From CAZYFH01 sp964646815 (GTDB lineage Bacteria; Acidobacteriota; Vicinamibacteria; Vicinamibacterales; UBA8438), in the NCBI GenBank assembly GCA_964646815.1, contig CAZYFH010000004.1, positions 100,168-164,167 on the forward strand: a stretch of DNA of 64,000 nucleotides, in the 5' to 3' direction. The notes below the pieces were generated by a model. That model searched no databases. It was not told the DNA's origin and worked only from the letters and a program-made list of their open reading frames with translations. Below are positions 1-9,088 of this stretch, piece after piece; the first letter of the stretch is position 1; each line of letters begins with the position of its first letter. The position numbers and the translations under genes were made by a program.

Positions 1-2017
1 CCGTCGTGGTTTCACGCGCGCCTTCGAGTGTCGGGATCGCGCCGAGCGTCAGCCGCGCGTCGACCCCAGACGCCTTCGTCATCTCAACGAGGTGACCGAG
101 CAGGCCAAACCCAGTCACGTCAGTGCACGCGGTCGCGGCATGACGACCGAGCGCCGCAGACGCGTCGCGGTTGGACTGCAACATCATCCGGATAGCCCCG
201 TCGATCCATCGCGCCTTGGCCTGTCCTCGCATGTCCGCGGCGAACAGCGTCCCGGTGCCGAGCGGCTTCGTCAGGATGATGCAATCCCCCGGTTGCATCC
301 CGCGCTTCCGCAACAACGCGTCCGAGTCGGCGACGCCGCTCACGGCGAGACCGAAGGTCAGCTCCGCACCTTCCGTCGTGTGCCCTCCGACGAGCGCCGC
401 ACCGGCTCCGTTCAATATCTCGACGGCACCCGAGAGCAGGTCTTCGAGCAGTGCCTCGGTCTGTGCCTCGATGCCGTACGGCACGGTGACGATGGCGAGT
501 GCCGAACGTGGCTCCGCGCCCATGGCATAGAGATCGCTTAAGCAGTGGTTCGCGGTGATTTTTCCGAAAAGAAACGGGTCGTCGACGAGCGAGCGAAAGG
601 CATCGACGGTGCGCACGACCAGCTTGCCGGCCGGCACCACTTCGACGGCCGCGTCATCCATCGCGTCGAGGCCGACGACGACATCGTCGCGCCGGAGCGG
701 CTCAAGCCGTGACAACACGCGGTCGAGCACGGTGGCCCCGACCTTGGACCCACAGCCGCCGCACAGCATCGCCGCCGTCGACAGCTCGCGGACGACCGCC
801 GGCGGCGCCAAGCCCCGGAGGTCGTCCCTTCTCGAGTCCTCCGTGTCGTCCTCCATCTCGGGTAGCCGGTTGAACCGATCCATGAACCGCCGGTCGATCC
901 AGTCTTTCCACCGCCACACCCAGGCGCCCTCGAGTGACCATGCGCCGCGTGAAGCCACGGCGTAGCGATCCCCCGTGCTGATCAGGCTAAGGAACTTTCG
1001 CTGGGGGCGGAACGGCTCGAGCGGAAGGCCACGCAGCGCGTGCCGCAGGTTCGCGTCGAGCGGAGGACCTTGCCGCACGGCGAACACGCCGGCTTTCTCG
1101 CGAGGGTAGCCGGTCACCGCCGCCACGTCGCCGACAGCGAAGACGCCCGGATGCGATGTGGCTTCGAGCGTCGGCTTCACACGGATGAAGCCGTACTCGT
1201 CGACGTCAAGACCAGACTCGCCCGGCCAGGACTGTGCTCCAGCCTCGGTCGCCCAGATGACCTCGTCGACCTCGATCGTCGCCCCGCCGGCGATCTCCAC
1301 CCGGCCGGCCGCGACGCCGTTCACCCGGCTGTTGAGGTGCACGTGCACGCCACGCTCGTTCAACACCCTAGCGAACTTGGTGCGCCCCCCCCGATTGTGG
1401 GTCGGCAGGATGCAGTCGACGGCGCTAAATAGATGGAACTCCGGGTCCGGAAAACCAGCGTCGCGTGCGGCGCTCTGCTCGCGTAACGCGTGCTGCATGG
1501 CCAACGTCAGTTCCACACCCGCGGCACCGGCACCCACGATACCGATCCGGAGTCGCTCGGAACTGACTTGAACCCGCGCCTGGAGCCGCTCCCACCGCGT
1601 GACGAGTGCGCTGATCGGCTTGACGGGGACGGCGTGGTCAGCCGCGCCCGGGATGCGGAGCGTTGGCGTGACCCCGATATCGATCGACAACACGTCGTAG
1701 GCGACCGGGGGACGGTCTCGGCACAGGACCCGACGTCGGGCGAGGTCGATCCCGGTGACGCTGTCGTGAAACAGGCGTGCGCCCGCGAACCGGGTCAGCG
1801 GCCCGAGATCGATATGCGCGTCGTCGAAGCGGTAGTGCCCGGCGATCAGGCCGGGCAACATGCCAGAGTACGGTGCGTGGATATCGCGGGCGATGACCGT
1901 GACCTGAACGCCCGGCATCGGACGCATGCCGAAGCGGCGCAGGACGATGACGTGGCTATGTCCACCCCCGACCAGCACCAGATCCTTCAGAACCGGCACT
2001 CGCCTGCCGCCAGTCAT
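1..2017 (-). CDS. selD: FAD/NADH-dehydrogenase-like domain fused to selenide, water dikinase SelD (3' end beyond window)
   Basis: SelD makes selenophosphate from selenide and ATP. Reading the minus strand from ATG at 2017 gives an uninterrupted frame to the window edge. Residues about 10-340 form a pyridine-nucleotide-disulfide oxidoreductase-like domain: a first dinucleotide motif LVGGGHSH, a second GIVGAGAAGVEL, and the FAD-site motif GVFAVGDVA. SelD follows. The catalytic block CGGCGSK puts Cys at residue 422 (TGT, not a Sec codon) and Lys at 425, with the conserved AGE-type GGHTTEG and CTDVTGFGLLGH segments after it. This fused architecture is known and is usually about 730 residues; about 672 are visible here. 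The start overlaps the stop of the upstream aminotransferase (ATGA at 2014-2017), so translation is probably coupled. No selA, selB or selenouridine synthase is visible, so the use of the selenophosphate is unknown. Confidence 0.93.
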   Translation of the reverse strand, partial: MTGGRRVPVLKDLVLVGGGHSHVIVLRRFGMRPMPGVQVTVIARDIHAPYSGMLPGLIAGHYRFDDAHIDLGPLTRFAGARLFHDSVTGIDLARRRVLCRDRPPVAYDVLSIDIGVTPTLRIPGAADHAVPVKPISALVTRWERLQARVQVSSERLRIGIVGAGAAGVELTLAMQHALREQSAARDAGFPDPEFHLFSAVDCILPTHNRGGRTKFARVLNERGVHVHLNSRVNGVAAGRVEIAGGATIEVDEVIWATEAGAQSWPGESGLDVDEYGFIRVKPTLEATSHPGVFAVGDVAAVTGYPREKAGVFAVRQGPPLDANLRHALRGLPLEPFRPQRKFLSLISTGDRYAVASRGAWSLEGAWVWRWKDWIDRRFMDRFNRLPEMEDDTEDSRRDDLRGLAPPAVVRELSTAAMLCGGCGSKVGATVLDRVLSRLEPLRRDDVVVGLDAMDDAAVEVVPAGKLVVRTVDAFRSLVDDPFLFGKITANHCLSDLYAMGAEPRSALAIVTVPYGIEAQTEALLEDLLSGAVEILNGAGAALVGGHTTEGAELTFGLAVSGVADSDALLRKRGMQPGDCIILTKPLGTGTLFAADMRGQAKARWIDGAIRMMLQSNRDASAALGRHAATACTDVTGFGLLGHLVEMTKASGVDARLTLGAIPTLEGARETTT

Positions 2018-3192
2018 GCCGGCGTGTCGCTCGCGATGCGCGCCATGACGCGCGCCACGCCGGTGTCAAAGCATCCGGGCTCCGGCAGTAGGCTGAGCAC
2101 GAGAAACGCCTCGCGTGGGAAATCGAAGAAATACCCTGGATGCACCAGCACGTGATCGCGTTCGAGCAGGTCGAGGACCAGCGCCTCTTCGGTCCGCGTG
2201 GCCGGGACCTGGAGAACAGCGTACCATCCTCCGTCCACGCGCAGCAGATCCGTCGCCGGCGCCATGTCGGCCTCTCGTGTGAGCACCGAATGATTCTGGC
2301 GGACCCGCGTCGATATCTGATCCGCGACCGCGCGGCCACGTGCGAGGAGGCCATTGAGGGCTACCTGTACCGGGGTCGCGACCGACAAATAGGTGTCGCA
2401 GATCAGGTCGAGCGCATGGAGCGCTCGACCGACTTCTCGCGAGGGACCGCTCAGCAGAATCCACCCGAGCTTCAGCTGCGGGAGCCCGACTGCCTTCGAG
2501 AGCCCGCCGAGCCCGAAGGTCAGCACGTCGGCGGCGGTGTCGACGAGGCTTCCCGGTCCCGACTCTGGATCCATCGTGTACCCGCCAAACACTTCGTCGG
2601 CGATGAGCGCCAGCCCGTTGTCGCGGCACACCGTCGTGACCAGTTCACGATCCTTGGCCGTCAGGAATGACCCCGTCGGGTTGTTCGGGTGGACGACCAC
2701 GAGCGCTCTGGTCCGCGGCGTCACGAGGCTGCGGAGCGCATCGGCGTCGACCTCCCACGCATCGTGGTAGACGAGCGGGTACGCCACCGGTTCGACGGCG
2801 TCGAGTCGGGTCAGATGCTCGAGCAGCGGATAGCTCGGCTGGGGCACGAGCACCGCGTCGCCTGGGGCGCAAAGCAGCTTAAATAGACAGGAATACGCGT
2901 CACTCGTGCTGGTGGTGAGCACCACCCGGTCAGGGTTGACGTCCGTCCCGGGGGGCGCGGCGTAGCGGACGACGGCGGCACGCGCGGCCGCGAGCCCACG
3001 CGGCTGCGGATCGTAAACGAGGCCGGCCGTCCCGGCTAGCTCCTCAAGAAGGTCCTCCGGATAGTGCAGACCGACCTGCGTGGGATTGGATTCCGTGAGG
3101 TCGGTGATCTCCGTTGCCTGCGCGTGCAGGCGCTTCAGCGCCCGGCTCACGCGGTTCGGCTGCCGAGCGGACGGAATCCGCGGAAAAAACAT
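2014..3192 (-). CDS. PLP-dependent aminotransferase, class I/II
   Basis: Fold-type I aminotransferase of 392 residues, normal for the family, expected in the cytoplasm. Visible motifs are the substrate/PLP asparagine block HPNNPTG, the PLP-pyridine aspartate in LIADEVFGGY, and the Schiff-base lysine region GLSKAVGLPQLKLGW. Substrate cannot be assigned; aspartate- or alanine-type 2-oxo acid transamination is most likely. It is the first gene of a minus-strand pair: its stop overlaps the start of the SelD fusion by 4 bases. Why an aminotransferase is coupled to selenophosphate synthesis is not obvious. The upstream SD is weak; the ATG at 3192 was chosen because the conserved N-terminus begins shortly after it. 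Confidence 0.9.
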   Translation of the reverse strand: MFFPRIPSARQPNRVSRALKRLHAQATEITDLTESNPTQVGLHYPEDLLEELAGTAGLVYDPQPRGLAAARAAVVRYAAPPGTDVNPDRVVLTTSTSDAYSCLFKLLCAPGDAVLVPQPSYPLLEHLTRLDAVEPVAYPLVYHDAWEVDADALRSLVTPRTRALVVVHPNNPTGSFLTAKDRELVTTVCRDNGLALIADEVFGGYTMDPESGPGSLVDTAADVLTFGLGGLSKAVGLPQLKLGWILLSGPSREVGRALHALDLICDTYLSVATPVQVALNGLLARGRAVADQISTRVRQNHSVLTREADMAPATDLLRVDGGWYAVLQVPATRTEEALVLDLLERDHVLVHPGYFFDFPREAFLVLSLLPEPGCFDTGVARVMARIASDTPA

Positions 3193-3526
3193 GGGTCACC
3201 AGAGCATATAGGGGCCTCGGCGGCTGGGCACGGCGCTGAGGCGCGGGAAGCAGATCGATGGGGGGCGCCCGCGCCCAGGCCTTGGTGTTTCGCAAAAGCC
3301 TGCGTTAGATTTATGAGTCTGCTGTGAACGGACGGCGTCACGTCGAGACGCCGCTGAATGCGAAGCGCGTCCGGCAAGGCCGCGCGCGACGAGGAAAAAC
3401 ACCCAAGTATTCGACGTTTTGATGTGATGTTCAGCGTTGCCGTCAGTGGGATGTAACGTGACTTCTAACCTCTGGCTGGTAAGGCGCAGGCGAGAGGACC
3501 CAGATCCTGCGAAGGAAGACAGATTC
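3193..3526. promoter_or_regulatory. Divergent intergenic region between aminotransferase and radical SAM gene
   Basis: About 330 bases with no supported gene. It must carry the promoters of the two divergent units. I looked for a cobalamin riboswitch because the downstream protein is of the B12-binding radical SAM type, but saw no convincing B12-box. The reading frame of the radical SAM gene stays open back to 3437, but a good SD (gaaggaag at 3511-3518) favours the ATG at 3527, so 3437-3526 is treated as leader. Confidence 0.4.
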
Positions 3527-5254
3527 ATGAACCGCGGCAAACAGATCGTTCTGACGGCACCGTTCACCGAGATGATCGATCACGCAGGGTACTTCATCCA
3601 GATGGGAATGGCATCGATCCCGATCTGGATGGAATGGGTAATGGACAAGAAGTACCCGGAGTGGCGCAACGTGAAGCGTTTCGAGGACGGCTCGGCGCTC
3701 GCGGCGCCGGCGGGGCTGCGTGTGCTCGAGCGGGTCATCGCGAACGAATTCGGCCAGGACAACGTGGTCGTCTGCTACCCGGACGACATTGACCAGTTCA
3801 TTGGGCCCGATACGAAAGTTGTCGCGCTGTCGACGCACAATCCGCTCGGCGTGACGTTCGCCGCCGGCGTCTATACCTCGATTTTCGGAAGCTCGCGCGA
3901 GCCGATCAACTCACACTACGCCAGCCAGCTGTTCGACCGATTGAAGGCCAGCCGGCATCGCGAGACGTTTCGGGTGATGCTCGGCGGATCGGGTAGTTGG
4001 CAAATCAACCAGACGAAGTCCCACGAGCGGCTCGGGATCGACTGCGTCGTCGATGGACGGAGTGAATCTGCCGAAGTCATCAATCTCTTCCACGCCGCAA
4101 TCGACGGGGAGTCGCTGCCGCAGCAAGTGGAGGTTGCCCATCCGACCGATCGGGACGCGGTGATCTTTCCCGACAAGCCGACGACGTTCGGCGTCGTCGA
4201 GATGACGACGGGGTGCGGGAGACGGTGTCAGTTCTGTGCACCCGATCTAAACCCGCAGATCGACCTCCCGAAGGACGGCATCATGGAGGCGGTGCGCGCG
4301 AACGTGGCCAACGGCAACAAGCAGATCTCCCTGGCCACCGAGGATATGTTCATCTGGGGCCAAGTCCAGACCGACACCCCGTTCTTCTTCCCAAACCGTG
4401 AGGCGCTGGTCGATCTCTACCGCGACATCGTCGATACCCCGGGTGTCGAGCAGCACGTGCTGAGCCACTCGACCATGGCGCCGGCTGTCGTGGACCCGGT
4501 GCTCATCGAGCAACTGACCGACATCCTGCTGCCCAAGAGCCCGATTCACCTCACGCGTCTGAGCTCGCATCCCGAGGGCAAGGCGATTGTGCCGCTCATT
4601 GGGCTCGAGACCGGATCGGTGCGGATGGCCAAGCGCATCATGCCAAGCAAGGGCGTGCCCTTCAGCATCGAGGATTGGCAGAGCGTCATGATTCGCGGGC
4701 TCGAGATCCTGAACAAGAACAACTGGTTTCCGATGTTGACCCTGATGGTCGGCAACCCTGGCGAGACTGACGAAGACGTCAAGGCGACGCTCGATCTGGT
4801 CTACGAAATGGAGCGCCGGGGATTGTTCGGATTCCTGGTGCCCTCCGTGTTCACGCCTCTCGAGGGCACGCGCATGGAGCAAGACACCGGGGTCACCGAA
4901 ACGAAGAGGCTGACCCGGCTGCAGTGGCAGCTCATCCTACGTTGCTGGAAGATGAACATGCGGCCCGGCCTCTACAGCTGGTGGGGACCGTTGTCATTCA
5001 AGATCGGTGGCGTGGGTCTCTGGGCGACACGCTTGCGCAAGACCAACGGACCCAACTTCACCTGGCCGATGATGATGTTCTGCAGCGCCCTGCCCGAGAG
5101 CCTGCTCTACTCCACCAGCAAGCTCTACAATGGGCAACCGATTACGGTGAAGACGCGCGCGGAGCTGCTTGCGTCGATCAAGCCAAACTATTGGACGTAC
5201 CTGCGCGAGGACGCCGGCGACATCCCGCGCGCGGCATCCACACCGGCGCCGTAG
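3527..5254 (+). CDS. B12-binding-type radical SAM protein
   Basis: Protein of 575 residues. The 4Fe-4S cluster motif CGRRCQFC (CxxxCxxC) is at about residues 230-237, preceded by the usual VEMTTGC lead-in. The roughly 200 residues before it look like the cobalamin-binding (Rossmann-like) domain found in BchE-, HpnP- and P-methylase-type enzymes, for example a VVALSTHNPLG segment and a VMLGGSGSW strand-turn. The second half contains the barrel strands TLMVGNPGETDEDV and FGFLVPSVFTPLEGT. Known relatives do methyl transfers or cyclisations on small molecules; the substrate cannot be read here. The start at 3527 has an SD 8 bases upstream; an in-frame extension to 3437 lacks one. It stands alone between a divergent operon and a peptidase gene. 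Confidence 0.85.
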   Translation: MNRGKQIVLTAPFTEMIDHAGYFIQMGMASIPIWMEWVMDKKYPEWRNVKRFEDGSALAAPAGLRVLERVIANEFGQDNVVVCYPDDIDQFIGPDTKVVALSTHNPLGVTFAAGVYTSIFGSSREPINSHYASQLFDRLKASRHRETFRVMLGGSGSWQINQTKSHERLGIDCVVDGRSESAEVINLFHAAIDGESLPQQVEVAHPTDRDAVIFPDKPTTFGVVEMTTGCGRRCQFCAPDLNPQIDLPKDGIMEAVRANVANGNKQISLATEDMFIWGQVQTDTPFFFPNREALVDLYRDIVDTPGVEQHVLSHSTMAPAVVDPVLIEQLTDILLPKSPIHLTRLSSHPEGKAIVPLIGLETGSVRMAKRIMPSKGVPFSIEDWQSVMIRGLEILNKNNWFPMLTLMVGNPGETDEDVKATLDLVYEMERRGLFGFLVPSVFTPLEGTRMEQDTGVTETKRLTRLQWQLILRCWKMNMRPGLYSWWGPLSFKIGGVGLWATRLRKTNGPNFTWPMMMFCSALPESLLYSTSKLYNGQPITVKTRAELLASIKPNYWTYLREDAGDIPRAASTPAP

Positions 5255-5360
5255 CTCGCGACGGTATAGCAACGAAGGCTCGGGTCGCAGCGCGGCCACG
5301 TGAGCGCCGCCGAACCTGTCACGTCGGCTGCCACGTCCCAGAGGGTGGAGACAGACCACC

Positions 5361-7856
5361 ATGGATCGGATGGTGCGGATGAGCTCGCGAGTGCAACGGG
5401 CCTGGTCTCGACGGGTGCTGATCGACTGCCGCGCCCTTCTGCTTGGGGGCGGTGCGGCAGCGATCGTGGCCGTCGCGTCGCCAGCCACCGCACAGACCGA
5501 CACCCAGAGGAGCTACGCGATCCCACCACAGGTCGTGGTCGACATCCTCGACGCGTCGCCGGCGCCGACCCCGCTCGTCAGTCCGAGGCGAGATGTCGTC
5601 GCGCTTCTCGACGCACGCGCCATGCCCGGAATCGCCGAGCTGGCACGCCCGATGCACCGCCTCGCCGGCTATCGGATCAACCCGCGCAACAGCGCGCCGT
5701 GGCGCAGTCCAGCCATCACCGGCATGACGCTCACGCCACTCGACGGGAGCCAGACACGCAAGCACCGCGTCGTTGCCCCGCGCGGGACCACGCTGGGGTG
5801 GCCGCGCTTTGCGCCCGACGGTCGTCACCTGTCGTATGCCGTGATCCGAGACACCGGCGTCGAGCTCTGGGTCGTCGACGTGTCCACGGGCGCGCCGCGA
5901 CCCTTGACCGACGCATCGCTCAACGCCACCTGGGGCGACCCGTGCGATTGGTTGGCCGACAGCAGCGGCGTGCTCTGCCGGTTCCGGATGTCGGCGCGTG
6001 GCGCACCACCCGAGGCACCCCGCGCGCCACTTGGCCCCAACGTCCAGGAGAGTGATGGACGGCGAGCGCCGGTGCGCACCTATCAGGATTTGCTGACGGA
6101 TGCCCACGATGACGCGCTTTTCGAGTATCACTTCACGTCCCAGATCGCGACCGTCGGCCTGACCACCGGCAGCCGGACCAGCATCAGGCACCCGGGACTG
6201 TTCGCGCGCGTGCTCGGTGCGCCCGACAGTCAGCACCTGCTCGTCGAGCGTCTCGAGCGGCCATTCTCCCGACTGGTGCCTGGCTCTCGATTCCGGAAAT
6301 CGATCGAGGTGTGGAATCGCAAAGGCGAGGTCGTCGAGCTCTTCGATCTTCCGGTGGCCGAGGCGGTCCCGATTGGCGGGGTCGCCACCGGACCACGCGC
6401 GCACCGCTGGAACCCGACCGAGCCGGCCACACTGGTGTGGACCGAGGCGCTGGACGGCGGCGACCCGCAGGCGCGGGTGTCCCGCAGGGACCGCGTGTTG
6501 TCGCTCGCGGCCCCCTTCGATGGCACCCCCACCGAGATCGTCCGCACCGCGTTCCGTGTCACCAGCGTCGCATGGACGGAGGACGGCACGGCGCTCGTAC
6601 GCGAGTCCGACCGCGCGACGCGCTGGACGCGGACCTGGCTGCTCTATCCGGGTGCGCCGGAGGCCCGGGCGCTGTTCGATCACAGCGCGGAGGATGCCTA
6701 TGCCGATCCCGGAGCGCCGCTTCGGCGGCCGGGTGGCGGCGGCGCGAGCGAACCTGTCCTGCAGGACGGGAGCCACATCTACCTGACCGGGCGCGGCGCG
6801 TCGCCGCTCGGGGACCGTCCGTTCATCGACCGGCTCAACGTGACGACGTTCGACACCGAGCGCATCTTCCGCACCGACGAGACGAGCTACGAAACCGTCG
6901 TTGCGGTCCTCTCGTCCGATGGTCACTCCCTGCTCACGAGGCGGGAAAGCCCCACCGAGCCTCCGAACTACGTCGTGCGGAACATGGTCGCGGGCACGAC
7001 GCGTCACATCACCCGCTTTGAGGATCCAACGCCCGTCCTACGTCAGGTCCGGAAGCAGCTCCTGACCTATGAACGCGACGATGGCGTCAGCCTGTCTGCC
7101 ACGCTCTATCTGCCACCGGGCTACCGTGACGGCGAACGACGTCCGTTGTTGATGTGGGCATATCCGCGGGAATACACCACCCCCGCGGCTGCCAGTCAGG
7201 TACGCGGCTCGCCCCATCGCTTTACCCGGCTTCGCGGCGCGTCGCACCTGCTTCTCCTGACCCAGGGATACGCCGTTCTCGACGGTCCGGCCATGCCGAT
7301 CGTCGGTGAGGGTGAGACCGCCAACGACACATACGTCGAGCAGCTCGTGGCCAGCGCGGCGGCCGCCATCGACGCCGTGGTCGAGATGGGCGTCGCCGAC
7401 CGCGACCGGATTGCCATCGGCGGCCACAGTTACGGCGCGTTCATGACCGCCAACCTGCTCGCGCACTCCGACCTCTTTCGAGCGGGGATCGCGCGGAGTG
7501 GCGCGTACAATCGCACGCTGACCCCGTTCGGGTTCCAGAACGAGCGGCGGACGTTCTGGGAAGCGCCCGAGGTCTACGGGGGGATGTCGCCGTTCTTCCA
7601 CGCGCACAAGATCAACGAGCCAATCCTGCTGATGCACGGGGAAATCGACAACAACTCCGGCACCTTTCCGATGCAATCCGAACGGCTCTACATGGCGCTC
7701 AAGGGCCACGGCGCGACCGTGCGCTACGTCACGTTCCCGCACGAGTCGCACGGCTACTCCGCGCGCGAATCGGTCCTACATGCGGTCGCTGAGATGGTGA
7801 GCTGGTGCGACGCCCACGTTCGGAACGCGGCACCCACCCCGCGAACGGCTCGATGA
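5361..7856 (+). CDS. Exported S9-family serine peptidase, glutamyl endopeptidase (S9D)-like
   Basis: Prolyl-oligopeptidase fold enzyme of 831 residues: an N-terminal signal peptide (hydrophobic to about residue 40, ending ATAQT), a long beta-propeller region, then an alpha/beta hydrolase domain. The catalytic triad is readable: Ser690 in GGHSYGAF, Asp763 in HGEIDNNSG and His797 in PHESHGY. The stretch from GEGETANDTYVEQLV through RTLTPFGFQNE matches my memory of plant chloroplast glutamyl endopeptidase (CGEP) and bacterial S9D relatives closely, so cleavage after Glu is the best guess. It should be periplasmic or secreted. An SD-like ggtggag lies 10 bases before the ATG. It is followed by thioredoxin in the same direction, 56 bases away. 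Confidence 0.92.
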   Translation: MDRMVRMSSRVQRAWSRRVLIDCRALLLGGGAAAIVAVASPATAQTDTQRSYAIPPQVVVDILDASPAPTPLVSPRRDVVALLDARAMPGIAELARPMHRLAGYRINPRNSAPWRSPAITGMTLTPLDGSQTRKHRVVAPRGTTLGWPRFAPDGRHLSYAVIRDTGVELWVVDVSTGAPRPLTDASLNATWGDPCDWLADSSGVLCRFRMSARGAPPEAPRAPLGPNVQESDGRRAPVRTYQDLLTDAHDDALFEYHFTSQIATVGLTTGSRTSIRHPGLFARVLGAPDSQHLLVERLERPFSRLVPGSRFRKSIEVWNRKGEVVELFDLPVAEAVPIGGVATGPRAHRWNPTEPATLVWTEALDGGDPQARVSRRDRVLSLAAPFDGTPTEIVRTAFRVTSVAWTEDGTALVRESDRATRWTRTWLLYPGAPEARALFDHSAEDAYADPGAPLRRPGGGGASEPVLQDGSHIYLTGRGASPLGDRPFIDRLNVTTFDTERIFRTDETSYETVVAVLSSDGHSLLTRRESPTEPPNYVVRNMVAGTTRHITRFEDPTPVLRQVRKQLLTYERDDGVSLSATLYLPPGYRDGERRPLLMWAYPREYTTPAAASQVRGSPHRFTRLRGASHLLLLTQGYAVLDGPAMPIVGEGETANDTYVEQLVASAAAAIDAVVEMGVADRDRIAIGGHSYGAFMTANLLAHSDLFRAGIARSGAYNRTLTPFGFQNERRTFWEAPEVYGGMSPFFHAHKINEPILLMHGEIDNNSGTFPMQSERLYMALKGHGATVRYVTFPHESHGYSARESVLHAVAEMVSWCDAHVRNAAPTPRTAR

Positions 7857-7912
7857 ACGGAGTACAATGGGTTTCGATTGTCGGGCCCTTGAGATGACGC
7901 TAGGAAACAAGC

Positions 7913-8272
7913 ATGTCAGAACACACACATGAAGTGACCGACGCGAACTTCGCGGAATCGGTAATCAAGTCGCCGCTACCCGTGCTGGTCGATTTCTGGG
8001 CCGAGTGGTGCGGCCCCTGCCGCATGATCGCGCCGACGATTGAGGCGCTGGCGGTCGACTACGCAGGCCGCTTGACGGTGGGTAAGCTGAACGTCGACGA
8101 CAGCCCAGCCACTGCCGGCCAGTATGGCGTACGCTCGATCCCGACGCTGTTGCTCTTCAAGGGCGGCGAGGTCGTCGAGTCGGTGGTCGGTCTCGCCGAC
8201 AAGGCGCGCCTCCAAGCCATCGTCGACAAGCATCTGGAACCGGTAGCCGCCGACGTTCAGCGCGCAGGGTAA
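7913..8272 (+). CDS. trxA: Thioredoxin
   Basis: Cytoplasmic disulfide reductase of 119 residues. The active site WAEWCGPC places the redox cysteines at residues 33 and 36, and the cis-proline region is RSIPTLLLFKGG. No signal peptide or membrane anchor is visible, so this is a TrxA-type protein and not a membrane-tethered TlpA/ResA. SD (aggaa) sits about 6 bases before the ATG. A possible -10 element TACAAT lies at 7863-7868. The C-terminus carries about 10 extra residues beyond the E. coli protein. Confidence in family is very high. Confidence 0.97.
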   Translation: MSEHTHEVTDANFAESVIKSPLPVLVDFWAEWCGPCRMIAPTIEALAVDYAGRLTVGKLNVDDSPATAGQYGVRSIPTLLLFKGGEVVESVVGLADKARLQAIVDKHLEPVAADVQRAG

Positions 8273-8291
8273 CGGTGGCCGGCGCGAGCGC

Positions 8292-8771
8292 TCACTGGCG
8301 TTCGCCCGCAGCGTCTTCCACGAGCCGCGCAACCACGGCGCCGGCGAGTCGATCCAACTGCGCGGCCGCCCGCCGATAGCCGAGGCGTGGTCCACCATAC
8401 GGGTCGGCGACCTCCTCGCCGGTGCCGACGAAGTCGCCTAGCAATAGGACAGGAGCGCTCAACCCGATCGCCTCGACCGTGGCGGTCGTCGCCCTGTCCA
8501 TCGTGAGCACGAGATCGGCCTTGCTCTGCCTGGTGACCGACCGCGCGCGGTGACTATTGATATCCAGACCGTATCGCTCGTGCAACTCCTCCACGGCGTC
8601 CGCGCTCGGCGGATTTCCGTCGTACGCGATGGTGCCAGCGGAAGAGACGTCGACCGCCTTGAGGGTCGGATGGTCCTTCAAACGCTGTCGAAGGAGCGCT
8701 TCGGCCATCGGACTGCGGCAGATATTGCCGGCGCAGACAACGAGAATCCGACCAATGGGTGTCTTGGCCAC
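8292..8771 (-). CDS. Low-molecular-weight protein-tyrosine phosphatase
   Basis: LMW-PTP fold, 159 residues. The phosphate-binding loop is CAGNICRSP, with nucleophile Cys13 and Arg19, and the general-acid loop is ADPYGG, as in Wzb/PtpA-type enzymes. The arsenate reductases of this fold share the loop, so ArsC activity cannot be excluded from sequence alone, but no ars genes are near. GTG start at 8771 with a weak gcagga SD. It is convergent with trxA, 19 bases apart. Confidence 0.93.
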   Translation of the reverse strand: MAKTPIGRILVVCAGNICRSPMAEALLRQRLKDHPTLKAVDVSSAGTIAYDGNPPSADAVEELHERYGLDINSHRARSVTRQSKADLVLTMDRATTATVEAIGLSAPVLLLGDFVGTGEEVADPYGGPRLGYRRAAAQLDRLAGAVVARLVEDAAGERQ

Positions 8772-9088
8772 GACAGTCCTGCCGCCGTTCTGTCACGAGA
8801 TGCCAGAATGATGCATGCAACAGCTCGCGGCAACCGAATATAGCCCAAGGACCCGAGTGGGCGCCCCGGATCGTGTCAGCCGAGGACGCCGCGAGGGTGC
8901 TCGTCATACCGGTCGGCACCGCGGGTGAAGCACCCCTTTGTTGAGTCGCCGCGGGCACACTCAACGAAGTCGGGATCTGTCCGAAGTAGGCAGACGAGGT
9001 GCGTTCGTCACGGGCGAACGGACCACCTGAGCCGAGCAGCTGCAATGCTAGACCCTCGGTGCTGCAACTCACCGCATTTGTCTCGACT
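8772..9088. other. Gene-free stretch upstream of the phosphatase
   Basis: No supported gene. It contains a short perfect hairpin at 8940-8965 (7-base arms GTTGAGT/ACTCAAC, 12-base loop) and another weak inverted repeat around 9001-9017. Neither has a T-run, so they are not convincing terminators. The base composition is lower in GC than the flanking genes, as in the decayed segment that follows. Confidence 0.4.

Noticed and set aside
700..800. Selenocysteine codon in SelD
   Set aside because: The catalytic residue is encoded TGT (Cys422) and no in-frame TGA occurs.
3193..3526. Cobalamin riboswitch before the B12-type radical SAM gene
   Set aside because: No B12-box or matching stems seen by eye; a covariance search would decide.
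5319..7007. Long minus-strand frame of 562 codons opposite the S9 peptidase
   Set aside because: It has no family motif or start signal, and the plus-strand frame holds the complete catalytic triad; such shadows are common in GC-rich DNA.
8940..8965. Hairpin with GTTGAGT and ACTCAAC arms as a second attC site
   Set aside because: The core boxes are in the wrong order for attC and the span is only 26 bases.
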